From the NCBI GenBank assembly GCA_951799445.1, contig OX637288.1:48995288-49059287 (forward strand): a DNA stretch of 64,000 bases, in the 5' to 3' direction. Below the pieces are notes generated by a model. That model was given only the letters and a program-made list of their open reading frames with translations, was not told where the DNA came from and did not search any database. This DNA is from Pseudisothecium myosuroides. Its lineage: Eukaryota > Streptophyta > Bryopsida > Hypnales > Lembophyllaceae. A program made the position numbers and the translations under genes. Shown here in pieces: positions 47,263 through 59,520 of this stretch. The first letter of the stretch is position 1. Every line of letters starts with the position of its first letter.

Positions 47263-47800
47263 TAAGGGCCTCCTACCATGTGAGCCAGGTGGGTGAAATT
47301 TGCAAGGCAGCTGTAAGAACGAAGTTTGCAATTATCCTGCCATGCGGACCCGGTGAGTGGGGAGAGAACGAGTAAGACTACAACACGTATTGATTCCCTC
47401 CAAGTTAGACCATCTCTACCAATGGGTTTGTCTACCAATGATCGGTGAAACATGAATTCTTCCTTTCCGCTCATTGAGGCAGGCAAGTCATTCGGTATTC
47501 ACTTCTTGTCTTCTAATGCTTTTATTGTCGGCTTGGCTTACATAGCAAGAGGCCCTAAGGGCCTCATTATAATGTATTAGTGGGTGGGAAAACTTCACAG
47601 GGTGTGCAAAAAGCAATTGCATTTTCATGTGAACCTGATGGGTGGGGAAGGATACAGTAAGAAATCTACACGTATTAGATTCCCCCACGATAGTTTCCAC
47701 TAATGGGATTGTCTATTGATATTCACAAAATTTCAACCCCTCCTTTCTTGCTTGTCCACCCCAGTAAGACAATTAGTGGAGCCTATTTTGTCTTATTGCT
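47263..47800. repeat. Diverged direct duplication of about 280 bp
   Basis: AAGGGCCTCCTACCATGTGA ... ACACGTATTGATTCCC ... CAATGGGTTTGTCTA (47264-47440) is paralleled by AAGGGCCTCATTATAATG ... ACACGTATTAGATTCCC ... TAATGGGATTGTCTA (47550-47720). No coding function is apparent. Confidence 0.5.
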
Positions 47801-47862
47801 TGAATTAGTACAAAGCTTGTCGAGGAGCTTGTCCATGGACTCACATGTAAGCTAACCCTAAT

Positions 47863-48102
47863 TTGGCTGGGGTGAACCGTGTAACCTCCCTTGCTTGTCT
47901 CCGATTTTATCACTTGGAGAGAACATAGGACCTTTTTATTTGCCACACATGGTAAAATTTGAAATTTTTAAATTCATATTTGCAATCACAAACCACAAAT
48001 TAGCTAGGAGTGGTGTAGAAAATGGAGGGTCATTTTCAAATATACACCCTTGGGAAAAAAGCCTTGGGTGGATGAACAAGGGTTTTGGTTCACCCCAGCC
48101 AA
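47863..48102. mobile_element. MITE with TTGGCTGGGGTGAACC terminal repeats
   Basis: The left end TTGGCTGGGGTGAACC is exactly mirrored by the right end GGTTCACCCCAGCCAA. 240 bp. The superfamily is unclear and the target duplication is not evident. Confidence 0.7.
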
Positions 48103-49118
48103 TAAGTTGGGGGAAATCACACTTGCAGTCAAATTGCCCCCAATTCTAGGGACTTAAAAATTTGAGTCAACTAAAAAAGACCTCTCCTGGCTAATTTAGG
48201 GCCTTTGATTGCAAACATGAACTGCAAATTTTATCACAAATAAAAAGTTCCTGCGTTTTCCCCGGGGGTGCTAAGTAGGGATTTGACAATGTCCACCTCT
48301 ACAGACCCACACATCCATGCCACAGACAGCACCTCCAAATAACACTACGAACGCAAACAACGACCACTCTATCTAATCATTTTGACACTGCCGCTAGTAT
48401 TGGCAGCACCGACCACACTGTAAGCTGCCCATCAGTCTTACGGCCTGTAGAAGTTCTTGTACTCCCCGCATGGCCACATTCTGCAGCATAGATGCCAATT
48501 CAGGGTGACATTCAATTCTAGTTCTTATGAGCAGCACACTATTCTATTGAAAATGTATTTTTCTCCTACCTATGAATGCCAAAGACTATCGTGGAAATTG
48601 TGACTTCAGTATTAAGGTGTTCATATACAAATCTTGCAGTGCACGGGAATTTGTCGACGTATCCCTAGCAGAAAAGTCACTAGTTCTATGAATACGGTCG
48701 ATCAAGACGTTTGGGAAAAAAACATGGTTGAAAGAATGATTCTAACTATAACATGTATCCACCAAAAAATTGAAAAAAACTCACACATTCAAGCCACTGC
48801 AACCTTTAAGTACCCACTACGGAGTAGAAACATTCAAGCCATATTTGAGTAAAACCTGAAGGCAGCGGTCAGACGTCGCGGACCTTTGTGGGGCACCATC
48901 AACCAGGAAAGCAGCCAATACCTCGAGTTGCCAACTAGGTAAGGGTTGAATTCATCAACGGAATATCAAGAATAAAAAAGACTGGTGATTAGCTCTCCAG
49001 TGAAGTGAAAATCGCTAGAGGTTCCTTGCATCATTCGTGATCCTAGACATTCCCAAGTCCAAGTCCATGAACCTCTTGTTTGAGCCCACAACAGTTTGGC
49101 AAGCGTATAACCGCCCGA
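48103..49118. other. Intergenic, no gene seen
   Basis: Unique sequence of moderate composition. Open frames are short and have no domain or splice support. Confidence 0.4.
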
Positions 49119-49574
49119 TTAGAAGTAAAAGTAATCGCCGGATCCGACCTCCGACTTCGATATAGAAATATGTGTTCCATCTGTGGAGCAAGTAACAGCA
49201 AGTAGCCACAGAGGCGGAAGAAGTCTTGTTAAGTATCTCCCAGCTTCAGGCTTGTGGGTCACGCGTATCCACTGTAATTCAAGAGAATCGATGCCATCGT
49301 TCACAAGGACTTATCATAATGCCTACATTGAAACAGAAAGCGAACCAAAACAAAACAAAAATGTAACGCAAGAGGACGACATTGCGAAGAGAAAGGCACA
49401 CAAATAAATATGCATACGTGAAACATGCATCGGTGAGAGAATTCTGTCTCCGATCGAGCGCTGGAGGAGAGGAAGTGGACGCTCGTTGTGTGCACCAACC
49501 ACCGCAACAAGTTTCACAAGCACAACAAGAACAAGCAAAGACCTGAATCCCCAATTTCCTAAACCAAACCTCAA
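49119..49574 (-). other. Possible two-exon small protein gene with signal-peptide-like segment
   Basis: On the - strand a hydrophobic stretch (GFRSLLVLVVLVKLVAVVGA, about 49490-49555) looks like a signal peptide and is followed by HNERPLPLLQRS and a CAC|GTATGC donor near 49413. A later open frame (49304-49119, SLELQWIRVTHKPEAGRYL) could be the next exon. No ATG lies in frame before the hydrophobic stretch; a TAG does. I do not recognise the protein. It may be a decayed gene or chance. Confidence 0.2.
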
Positions 49575-50617
49575 TCCCTGTCTACCAAATGCTGAGAGAT
49601 CCTACACCGAAATTGCTTTGAACAATCGATTGCCTACGGAATAGGATCAGACAAAGTTGCAAGTTGCCAATCCCCAAGAGACGAAGAAGAAAGAATCCAA
49701 AAGACTGATCGAAATTGCCAAAATGGAAAAACTTATTTGCTCTATGCCTTGCAAATCAAGTGCAACGTCGGAAAAGAAGACGCAACAGACTTCTCTGAGG
49801 TGAAAGACAAGGGGGAAACCACTACAGAAGCACTCACATCAGGTGTGAACAACCCAAAAAGATTGAACCACTAACAGCACTTTGATTTTTTTTAATTTAA
49901 AAAATGCGCATACATGTAAACACCTGTGCGGTGCCATACGTCCGCATAGTGCGGCCACTCCATTCCACAACTCTCAAACCAAAAAAAAATCCCACCAGGT
50001 TTAATCATACAATCTTATTTTTTAATCATGATTCTTCCATGAGAGATTCTTCCGGGTGAGACCATGCTTTAAGACCTCTTCACATCAAAAGCAAAATCAC
50101 GAATTCGACCTATTCAATCAAAGGATGCAAATTCATTGTTATAAGTTTATCCATTCAAGAGTTCCGTGAAGATCAGTCCGTTTTGTCGCTATTACATATA
50201 TTTTTTGTATTGATACAAGTTTGAATAAAACTTGCCACTCTATTAGAGTTATCATAAAGTCCTTACATGAATTTCCTTTTCTAGGCCATTCTTTCAATTT
50301 TCATTTCAGATTACAGTTGGATTCTAATTTAAATTGCATTTTTCTTTCGGAATGAGAAGGCATGATTGTATTGCAATCTAATCTCAGTCAGTTGAGTTCT
50401 TCCTAAATCGAGGTTTAGGTCCCAGTGTCCCACCTTCGCAGCAAAGAGGGTCAAAAGCTTTTTGCATCCCACTTTTAGTCACAGTATGTGACTTCGTTAA
50501 CACATAACCTGCGAGTGAAAGAGTCTCCAAAAGCAGCCAATGGCACCCATGCCAGCACGGATATCTTCAAAAGAATAGCTAAAATTACCACTCCCTTATC
50601 AAGTGCTCAACAAACAA
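49575..50617. other. Downstream flank of the TRM5 gene
   Basis: No coding signal. The part next to 50618 is presumably the 3' UTR. No repeat ends recognised. Confidence 0.4.
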
Positions 50618-53600
50618 TCATTCAGTTCGTGGCCGTTTTAATGATGACACATCGCCCTGGTTCAAAGTTGAAGACTCCGGGTTTGGCGCAAAAGCAACCG
50701 CTTCAGGCAGATTAAAACTCACGCACAGCATTATCTGCAAAAACACAGAAAGGTTGCAGCTCAACATCAGCTATCTTCACTATCCATCTAAGATTAATAT
50801 TTCCAATGCTATTCACAGAAACAAGTGAAAGAAAGATTCGAAGTAGGAATGATGTGGATCGCTAGCAAAGCAGCAGTAGTGTACCCTTTTTTCAAACTCC
50901 GTACTTCACAAAGGAGAATCAAAATTTCAAAGAACGATCACGGAGCTTAAGTAGAAGACTGAGTTCATAAAAAAGAAAATTCATAATCACCTTATTTGGG
51001 GCCACATCACGGACGACATATACATCAGGATCAATAATAACACTACCCAAGTACGTTTCTGCTTTCTGCACATCCAACATTAAATTGAATCATGATCATA
51101 AGATCGGTGAGCCGAAAAACCACCGACATTAGCAAGGACATTGAGTTTTAAAAAAGTGCAGTCTTCTGCTCACTGATGACCCACTTTTATGACATCCCCA
51201 TTTGTCTCTGTAGACCGCATGAAGCAGTAACAATGAACCCGAGGCATGGTGCCCTTCCATCTCCCTTCCGACAGCAGTCCATTTAGAACATCTGCAAGCA
51301 ACCAGTTTCCGTAAGAAGAAGCATTTGCAGCACCCAATCCCGCACTTAAATCTACAACTCGATCCTCCTGAATGATTAACCACCTATGCAATGCTTCCTC
51401 TAATGAGAATTGAAAGATTCTGTAATGCAGTAGAACGTTCACTAAAACTTCTGGCCAATAAAGAAGCAACGTTACCACACTGTAACGATGGCTGGATAAT
51501 CTTTCGACACTCCCATCATACCGAGTGAAAAGAGTGCATTCTTCTATTTCATCATGTCGAACCTTGAATGACCACGAACAAAAATGAATCTTAACCTCTA
51601 AAGGACCACGGTGTTTTAGGCCCAAAAAACATTCAACAAAAAATATTTCAAATTCATGCTTGAAAAATAGAAAGTAGAAAGAAGTATGATAAAAAATACT
51701 AAATTGTTAAGCATTTAATTATAGAATTGAAAAATTACCCTCCCAACGGTTGTAACATTGAGTTCAAAAAAGGACTTCAAAGTTGATTATTGAGTAGAAA
51801 TTCCATAACTGCCCAGAAACTAAAACTCCTCAGAACTTTCATCTCATTAATAAAAACAAATGATTCAAAGCTTTTCAAGTACACATAAATATGGAATACC
51901 AAGTTCAAATATTATTTTTTTAGAACGTGATTCTTTCTAAGCTGCCTGGATAGAAAAAGAAACTACATATCATAAAAATAACCATGTAGTCAAATGTTAC
52001 GAAAATTGTAGCTCCTTGAACGCATGTTGTGTGAAAATATTGAAGAAAAAAATTGAAAATTCCGTCCATAAATGGATGACCGAAAACGCTATGTTGCCAA
52101 ACTTGGTTCTTTAGGAGTTAAAGGACGCAAATAGTCCTCAAACTTTCAGAATGACATACCCAGTCCAGCACACTGCTCTAATTCCCCAACCCAATCAGCG
52201 GTGACTCAGAAGTCAAGTCAATGCACATCCAAGAAAAAGACGAAAAAATTGGATGAGGCATACCTAAAAACTCCAGGGCAGATGCAGGTAAGTTCATAAC
52301 AATATGGTCAAAGTGCTCCCAAGGCTTCACATCAGATATGTTCAACTTGATAAACCCAGACACTTTAGCTTGCCGCCCTTTCTTTTCTTCTGATTTCTTG
52401 ATGTTGGTAGATGGCCTACTATTTCCTACATCACAAGGAACCAAAAGTTACACTGTGAGCTCGGTTCAAACTCTGCGCCAGACAAAACAACCGATTTGGC
52501 AGAAACTAGCAACAAGAAGAACATGGATGCATACTGCAAGAAAAGGTTCAAGGAAGTAGAAAGTTGCAAAAACGAAATTTTTAGTCAGCAATATAATCCT
52601 TCATGTTACCTTCCTCAGAAGGCGGTGCCACAACAACGTCCCCCGCCTCACTGGCGCAGTGCTTGCCTGCCTGCTTCTTTTCAATGTCGGACTTATCACT
52701 TTTCTTGCTAGGAAGAGAACAAACATCGTGTGAAACAGTCTCGCCAATGGAGGTTGGCGGAGGTAATTCACCAACATTTCCTCCCCCAACAATAACCAGC
52801 TTCCGCATGAAGTCGCGAGCGTCCATATTGAAAGCTTTCACTCTATCTCCGACTTTATTGATCCCAGAGTTCAAGCTTAAATACTTCACACTAGTCGGAT
52901 TTAAATCATTAGCAAAAACAACGCAACCTTGCTGGGCAGCTGGAATTGCAAAAGGTCCGATTCCAGCGAACATATCAACAATGATTTGTCCAGGTTTAAA
53001 TTGAGCAAACAACCGTCGATGTTCACCCTCTAAACGAGAGTTCCAGTACACCATTCCAAAATTGAGACGAAAAATGGCTCCATGCTGTTTGATTTCAGTA
53101 ACTAAACTTGGATCGCCAGCGAGAACCTCAAATTCCGGCACACGGAATTCATTGCTTATAGTCCCCACCTTATTCACCACAGTCTTCAATTTCGGATTCT
53201 TCTGTATAAATAAAAAAAGAGTCATTGATGACGCAGATCGAGTATCAAGTAGTTTTTTAGCCATTGCGGCGAGTCAAGACACCTGCCAATTGTCTCCCAA
53301 CTCTCTATCTAAACCGCACTTCCAAAATACAATACCTTCAAGCACGACTTAATTACCATGAGTCTACAATCTTCCAACACATGAGTCGATTACTATCTTG
53401 CTATTGATTAGTGAAACAATAGACACAATCACTTCAAAGATAGGTAGAATTGTACTCACGTCCAAGATAACTTCAGCAATGACTTCCTTGTACAACAGAA
53501 GATCGTCACGTAAATTAAGGTGAGCTATATGGCCTGTAGAGCAACCCCAAGAGCAGGTGAAAAATTAACTCTTCTGGTTAAAGTTAAACAAGTTATGAAT

Positions 53601-54657
53601 CATGATGCCTAGCAATTCAAAATCTGAAACTTCATCAACGATTTCAGGAGTCAAACGTCAACCCTCAAACCCTAAACCCTAACTATGCTGATTTTCTAAG
53701 CATGGGACACGGATAGAGATAAAGCCAGGAACACGAACCAATAGTCTCAAACGAGGAGGGAACTTCACAACCGGTAGGTAGAATTTCCTTTAAAATGTGT
53801 TCTGCAGCTCACATTCCCACGTGTACCTGTTAAGAACCCCATGCCAGTCGTCAGCATCACTGACGCTGAACATACATACACATGCTCACTGCAAAACACA
53901 TTGAGTAGAATGAACAGAGCATACAAATACTGCAGCTGGGCTAACCAGAATTAAGTCTAAATACAGTCACGCTCAAAGTGTGATAGCTTCCGTTGTCATG
54001 CAAATAATGACAATTCCCAAACGATAGGCGTCTACGGAATGCCACAATCACGAAGATGACATTAAACCAGTGATTCATGAAATGCCCAGTAAGTCACGCA
54101 TGGCGAACACCCCCAGGGCAAGGATCGAATCACTTACCTACAGGCCAGTAGTAGTAATCAAGCACCACCTCGTGCTGCACAACATCCAGGGGTACAATCT
54201 CGGCGACCGTCCGTTTCTTCTCATCAGGAAGGCCTTGCAAATCTGGAAAAGAGTTCACGCCATAAACATATACGGGACAGGAGAAAGAGGGGATAATTGA
54301 GCAGAAATGAAGGGGAGGAAAGGAAAGGCAAGGGAAGGGCACCAGGGTGGGTGATGGCGTCGGACAGGAGCAGAAGGCGCAGAGAAGGGTCGGTGGGATC
54401 CAGAACAATGTGCTTGACACGGGGCATGTCCAGCAGGTACCTGAAGGAGAGCAGAGAGGCGGAAGGGGGTTGAGAAGGGCTGGACCTGTCAAGGACAACG
54501 AATTGAGAACTGGAAGGGTCTAGGGTTTAGGGTTTAGGGGCACTTACTTGCCCAGAAGGGAGGCGACGCGGTGCGAGTGCTGCTTGGGAATTCGCAAAGC
54601 GCAGCGCGGCAGGCGCTTCAAGAATCGTGACTTGTCGAGGCGGGTCACGGTGGCCAT
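50618..54657 (-). CDS. TRM5: tRNA (guanine-37-N1)-methyltransferase, TRM5 family (9 exons)
   Basis: Exons spliced in frame: 54657-54548, 54440-54343, 54242-54138, 53533-53460, 53201-52610, 52425-52264, 51291-51185, 51065-50991, 50734-50618. They total 479 aa, all GT-AG, close to the eukaryotic family length. The enzyme transfers a methyl group from SAM to N1 of G37 next to the anticodon, preventing frameshifting. Motifs: [20 protein letters not shown] (about 105-124), [13 protein letters not shown] (181-193), SAM-binding [15 protein letters not shown] (204-218), NDLNP (227-231), MDARDF (255-260), catalytic-loop NLP (371-373), [10 protein letters not shown], and VVRDVAPNK (433-441). A Lys/Ser-rich insert of about 75 residues separates MDARDF from the NLP block. 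The C-terminal KRPR could aid nuclear import. The start ATG 54657 follows a natural first exon. Intron 6 contains a TTAA-bounded MITE and introns 1 and 3 contain telo-box runs. It looks intact. Confidence 0.95.
51591..52121. mobile_element. TTAA-bounded element inside TRM5 intron 6
   Basis: The ends are TTAACCTCTAAAGGACCACGG and, inward from the right, TTAACTCCTAAAGAACCAAG. 531 bp. The interior matches 57480-57740 inverted (TTCAAAGCTTTTC, CTTCAAAGTTGATTATTG). It accounts for over half of the largest TRM5 intron. The open frame running across it into exon 7 is fortuitous. Confidence 0.75.
53667..53682. promoter_or_regulatory. Telo-box run in TRM5 intron 3
   Basis: AAACCCTAAACCCTAA on the + strand. 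AAACCCTA telo-boxes are frequent near 5' ends of plant translation-related genes. A second run, TAGGGTTTAGGGTTTAGGGG, is in intron 1 at 54521-54540 in the opposite orientation. Whether they regulate TRM5 is inference. Confidence 0.4.
54521..54540. promoter_or_regulatory. Telo-box run in TRM5 intron 1
   Basis: Three consecutive TAGGGTT units on + (CCCTAAACCCTAAACCCTA on the coding strand), starting seven bases inside the intron 1 donor at 54547. Confidence 0.4.
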
Positions 54658-55020
54658 GGTGGGCGTGAGACAGAGCAGACTGTTAAAGATGAGGAAGAAA
54701 AGGAAGAAGAGGAAGAAGAAGCGAACGTTTGAGAGTCAACAATCTAATAATCCATTAACACGTTTACAAGCTCTCCACAACAACAATGCACACCCTCTCT
54801 CCCTCCCTCTACAAGTTAACAAGCAGGGACCTTGACAGATTGATTGGATATGCTCAACAGAGACCACGAGCGAGGAGGAGAAAGGTCGAGCATGCGGCAC
54901 TACGGGGCGAGCAGGACGTCGGGGGAGAGAGAGAGAGAAACGTAAGTTCAGCGCTCAGGGTCCGGGAACATCCGCTCTTGTCCCTGTATTTTTACTTTTA
55001 CAGGGGCATTTTTACTTTTA
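54658..55020. other. Upstream region of TRM5
   Basis: Likely 5' UTR and promoter. Purine-rich on + (GAAGAGGAAGAAG, about 54690-54725), that is, a CT-rich leader on the transcribed strand, as is common in plant 5' regions. A direct repeat ATTTTTACTTTTACA lies at 54988-55021. Confidence 0.35.
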
Positions 55021-55326
55021 CAAATTCCGGGGTGCTCTAAAAGCGACCGGGCTGTAAAACCAATCATGGCACAGAGGTACATTTTTATTTCTTCCATGTA
55101 TCAACAGTGTACATTTCAGGAGGTGGTCGCTTTTAGTGACCACTGAGTTTCAACTTCAAAAATTCATAACTAATTCCACAAAGGTCCAAAAAATATGAAA
55201 CAACTTGGGTTAGATGCGAATTCCATTTTTCTTCCTACCTAAATTTATTGAAAATTGTTTCAAGGAGTTTAACTTCCCCAAAATAGAAAACAGCTCTTAG
55301 ATGGTCCATTTATGAGCCTCCTACCT
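55021..55326. mobile_element. AGGTAGGAGG-ended MITE, copy 4
   Basis: The right end GAGCCTCCTACCT is followed by TA. The left end is degenerate but keeps CTCTAAAAGCGACC. The interior matches 29740-30054 inverted, including the palindromic GAGGTGGTCGCTTTTAG. Confidence 0.55.
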
Positions 55327-56341
55327 TACAAGTTTAACGCTAGGAATCTAAAAGGTTCAATAGATGACTTCACTATTATTGAAAAAACAAAGAATGCACC
55401 TACTGATTCAATAATCGGAGTATTTTAGTAACTACCTTGATTATGGGGAGCATAGTTACAAGTTTCCACACTATAGATAAACTGTAGAAGGATTCCGGTC
55501 TATAACAAAGATAGGCACTCAAGAATGACCTATTTTTAGTATCACCAAGTGCATTTTTTTTGTAGTGATTTGGAAAGCCATCCATTGAACACTTTTAGGC
55601 CACTGCCTCCTTACAAGGTAAAAACTCAAATTTGACACATGCTAAAAATGAAAACATTCATTCAAAATCTATGTTTTCATCATTTAAATTTATTATTTTT
55701 GAAAAAATAATAATTTTCCAAAAAATTTAGAACGCTTTTTTAGAATTTCTTTGTCACCTTAGATAGCCACGTACAATATCTATTACACTCCCTTTAGTGT
55801 TAATTATGGATGGATAAAGGTCAGTTTCCACATTTTAGGGTGAGACTAAATGGTCTTCAATATTTTTCTTGAGTTTGGTGGTGAAGAAGACATACGAGAC
55901 ACTAATATATTACTTACATCAATAAGGAAATTGCATCTAAAGGTGAACAAACTCTATCTCCTATTATATACAATTCAGTTTCTAGTAACTTAGCAAATCT
56001 TACCCATTAAAATATTGGAGTCGTTTTTCAAGAAATTGCCATTTTTGACTTCACTTCACCTACAAGAATTCCAATTGTCCCTTAAACAAACATTTAATCT
56101 TTCAAAGGTTAAATTTTAGGGATTAAATCATTTTTTGTTTAAGCATATAATAGTATTAATGATTTGGCTAGTAACTCTTGATGTCATTGAGAAGGATATT
56201 CCAAGTTTGTATTGCAAATTCCATCAATCCAATCTAACTCATTTGCTTTCACTTAATTTTATTATCTTCAGTCAAATATATACATAGTTTATCTAATCAA
56301 TAGCATTAGTATCTAAAACATTGTTGAAAATCCAAGAATAC
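55327..56341. other. AT-rich stretch, no gene seen
   Basis: Short frames only. No recognised repeats or exon structure. Confidence 0.4.
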
Positions 56342-56750
56342 AGGTAGAAGGCTGTAAGACATAGCGGGCATTAAGAAAGGACCCTATAAATGGCTATGAA
56401 ATGGACATGAGTTGGTTCTGAAATTGACTAATATAGTCATTGAATGAATCAAGGAAAAAAGCATTATTAACTGCAAGAGACAATCATTCTCTTTGTTTTC
56501 CCCATTTTTATTTAGAATTGCAAGTGAACCGTTCATAAAAGACCTAGGGTCACAATTAGGGATCTACGACCCAACTCGTTTGAAAATTCATAATAATTCA
56601 AAAATGCTCGGAAAATCACGAAACCACTTGAATTAGATTCCTCATCAATTTCCCTTTGTCTAAAAAATGAGCTAAAAATATTCCCATCCAAGGAAATATA
56701 TGAAAAAGGCGGACCAGCCGTTAGATGCTCCATTTCTGAGCCTCCTACCT
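56342..56750. mobile_element. AGGTAGGAGG-ended MITE, copy 5 (long form)
   Basis: About 409 bp, left end AGGTAGAAGGCTGTAAGAC, right end GAGCCTCCTACCT followed by TA. Strongly similar to 19600-19982 and 60136-60541. Confidence 0.7.
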
Positions 56751-56800
56751 TATAATAAATATCCCATTGTGGGGCCACTCCATTTTGTAAAAGAAAATTT

Positions 56801-57029
56801 TTAACCCTTAAACGCCAAAGGGGTGACCCTCAAAATCATCCTTTTCTATTACGTGTGAATCATTAGCCTCCAAAATTGCAAAAGTACTTATTGGAAGTCA
56901 AACTACTGTAGAAGATCTTTCCTTTCTACAACAAATTTTGAGGATGAATAGTTGCACTTCTGTCCCATACAATTTGATTCCCTATCATCCATTGGACATA
57001 AAACGTCCACCATGGCGTTCAAGTGTTAA
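56801..57029. mobile_element. Small TTAA-bounded MITE
   Basis: 229 bp with ends TTAACCCTTAAACGCCAAAGG and, inward from the right, TTAACACTTGAACGCCATGG. The ends differ from the CCCCTAAAGGACC subfamily after about 10 bases, so this is a separate subfamily with the same TTAA edges. Confidence 0.65.
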
Positions 57030-57201
57030 CTTGAAACATAGACTCTCTTTAATTAAGAAGGAACGTCTTTCATTTAATGAATAATACACTACAAAATGTC
57101 TTCATTATAGTTACAAGGAAAAGTCTTTTTTGACCACTATCAAATACAATGAGTACACATCTGACTTCTTCTAGGAGTTAGTTTTTTTGCATGATAGGGC
57201 T

Positions 57202-58131
57202 TTAACCCCTAAAGGACCGGCATGTGTTTTTTGGTTGTATAGAAATTTTGGGCAGGTATGTGCGACTAGAGATTTCCATATTTTAAGCTGAAATTTTAAT
57301 AGAAGGTGGGTGCGAGGAATATCTTTCATATGCACTAAATTTCATGACATTTGGAAATAGGATTCAAAAGTTTTGGCCAACTATGTTACTTTTTTTCGTA
57401 AATGGGCAATCCGGGCAGATAAAAAAAAATCACTTTTTTCAAAAATAAAAATTTGAAATTGGCTTTCTAGAGTTATATATACGTGGAAAGCTTTGAATCA
57501 TTCCATTTCGACCAATGAGTCAAAAATTATGAGGGTTTTTAGTTTGCGGGCAATTATGGATTCTCTACTCTAAAATAAACTTTGAAGTTGTTTATTTAAC
57601 TCAATTTCTAATATTTTTTGAAAAAAAAAATCATAGGATGTCGGTTGTTTATTACAACATTACAACCATTGGGATTGACATTTTTCAATTCCATAATAAC
57701 TTCTTAACAATTTAGTATTTTGGATCATTCTCTATTTCTTTCTACTTCCTATTTTTTTGTATATGTTGTACAATTCCAAATGATTTGAAATTTTTTAAGC
57801 ATGTAGCCAACTTGTTTAGGAAAAAGAATTCAAAGAAGCACCACCATTTTGGACATTTTTTCAAACAAATGTGACCTTGTGAGGTGCAGCTGCCCTGTTT
57901 TTCGCAGGGACAAAAAAAGGATTTTTGCCAATTCAAATGCTAATATCTTCCAATCCACATGGTAGAAAATTCTGTTTTTTTTCTTCCACATCTTCTAAAA
58001 CTAGTTTACTATGTGATTCTACGGTTACATGTGTCAAAAAACTTTTTTTGCAAGAATTTGGTACTTGTACAAAAAATGGCAGTTTTTGAGTGTTTTCGGT
58101 GAAAACACAGTCATGGATCTTTAGGGATTAA
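57202..58131. mobile_element. Full-length TTAA-bounded element, second subfamily
   Basis: 930 bp with ends TTAACCCCTAAAGGACCGG and, inward from the right, TTAATCCCTAAAGATCCATG. The interior is shared with 20640-21000 and, inverted, 51591-52121. No coding capacity. Confidence 0.75.
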
Positions 58132-58903
58132 GGTACCCCCCCATTCCCGACCACTGACCCATTCCCGACCTATAGGTGCATGTATTTCTGACCAAACTTA
58201 GAATGTTTTTTTTTTCCCTTTTCAAGGTTGGAACTAATAAATACATAACACATTTTCCAAGTTGTGAAAAAAAAAGTAGGAAATAATGATTAGGTAAAAA
58301 GTTATTGAATGATCAGAATTGGAAGAGTCTACACATTGGCCATGGGTCCAACACACTTTTTGCCTCCCAAAATTCATAGTAATTTCAATTCAAGCGATAA
58401 AATTACCAATTATTTTACAATCCATGTCATTTCTATCGATGTTCCTTTGAAAAATATTTGTTTTGCCTTCACTATTCAAAATCATGTCAGAACTCCTTAA
58501 TTGGTCGGTTATGCTCCTTAATTGGTCGGTTACGGGGGCACCTTGCCAAATTTCAAAAGTTGAAAGGACTCTACCATATGCACCCAAATTCACCCATCAT
58601 AAATCATTATTTGGAGCGTTAGGATTTATGTTTAAAGCATTGAAGACCAATTGTCCTTTACGAGGGAATGGTTAGTCTATTTGGAATGTAATGGACCAGT
58701 GTGTGTACAGTACAGTACATCCTGAACTCAAGTTTGTAAGCCTTGGATTTCAGGTCGGTCGAGCTTATAAATTGCTCTTGGCTCAAATTAGTCAAATAAG
58801 CTTATCAGTTCTGTGCTTCGATCGAATATCGCACATCGACTGTCAATTGCAACCGCTTTCTAGGCCACTACTCTCAGCCCACGCACATGAGTATGTTACG
58901 CCA
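58132..58903. other. Intergenic, no gene seen
   Basis: Includes a direct repeat CTTAATTGGTCGGTTA/CTTAATTGGTCGGTTAC at about 58496-58532 and GTACAGTACAGTAC at about 58705. No exon structure. Confidence 0.4.
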
Positions 58904-59299
58904 GCGCTTCGCCAGCCCCCGCCAGGTTCCGCCTAGCGTGCCGGCGGGGGAAGCCCTGGCGGGTTTGGCCTCCGCCAGGCGTGGCGGAGTGGCCCGCGGG
59001 TAACAAACGAGGGGCTGGGGGTAGATTAGGTTCTGATTTTTTACTTCAGTTAACTCCTGTTCTAGGGTCATCTCGCAGGTTTGACAAGTCGACTTGCAGG
59101 TTTGAGGGGTACAGAGCTTGTGTTTTGGGGTTTGGTGGTTTAGGGAGAAGATTTTTCTGTTTATTGCAAAGCTCTGCAGGTACGTTATTTATTTTTGTAA
59201 TTGACAGAACTTAGGTAGACTTGTTTTGGATTTGAAAGAAGTTGGTGAGTTGTTGATTTAAAAGAAGTTGGTGAGCTGTTGATTTGAAAGAAGGTGACA

Positions 59300-59468
59300 G
59301 AATTGGGACCAGTCTAGCACATTGAGTTAGAGGTTATTACATTAGGGAGGGTCATCATGTTTGTATATGGTTCATATTGTTAATTTGGGACCGGCAATCA
59401 ATACTTCTTAACAACGTTATATTGACTTAGAGATGATCGACTTAGAGGGGATCAATTTAGTAAAGTCT
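59300..59468. repeat. pogo-like MITE remnant in an intron
   Basis: GGGACCAGTCTAGCACATTG ... GACTTAGAGGGGATCAA is the reverse complement of much of 29425-29609 without the terminal CAGTAGAACC. It lies between a GCAG|GTACGT donor (near 59178) and a TTTCGCAG acceptor (59499). Confidence 0.6.
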
Positions 59469-59520
59469 TCCTAATTTATTATTTACACTGTTTCGCAGGT
59501 ACTATTTTTATTTTTTGAGC

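Noticed and set aside
51170..51625. A 151-residue open frame through TRM5 intron 6 into exon 7
   Set aside because: It crosses the splice acceptor used by the in-frame gene model and partly lies in a MITE.
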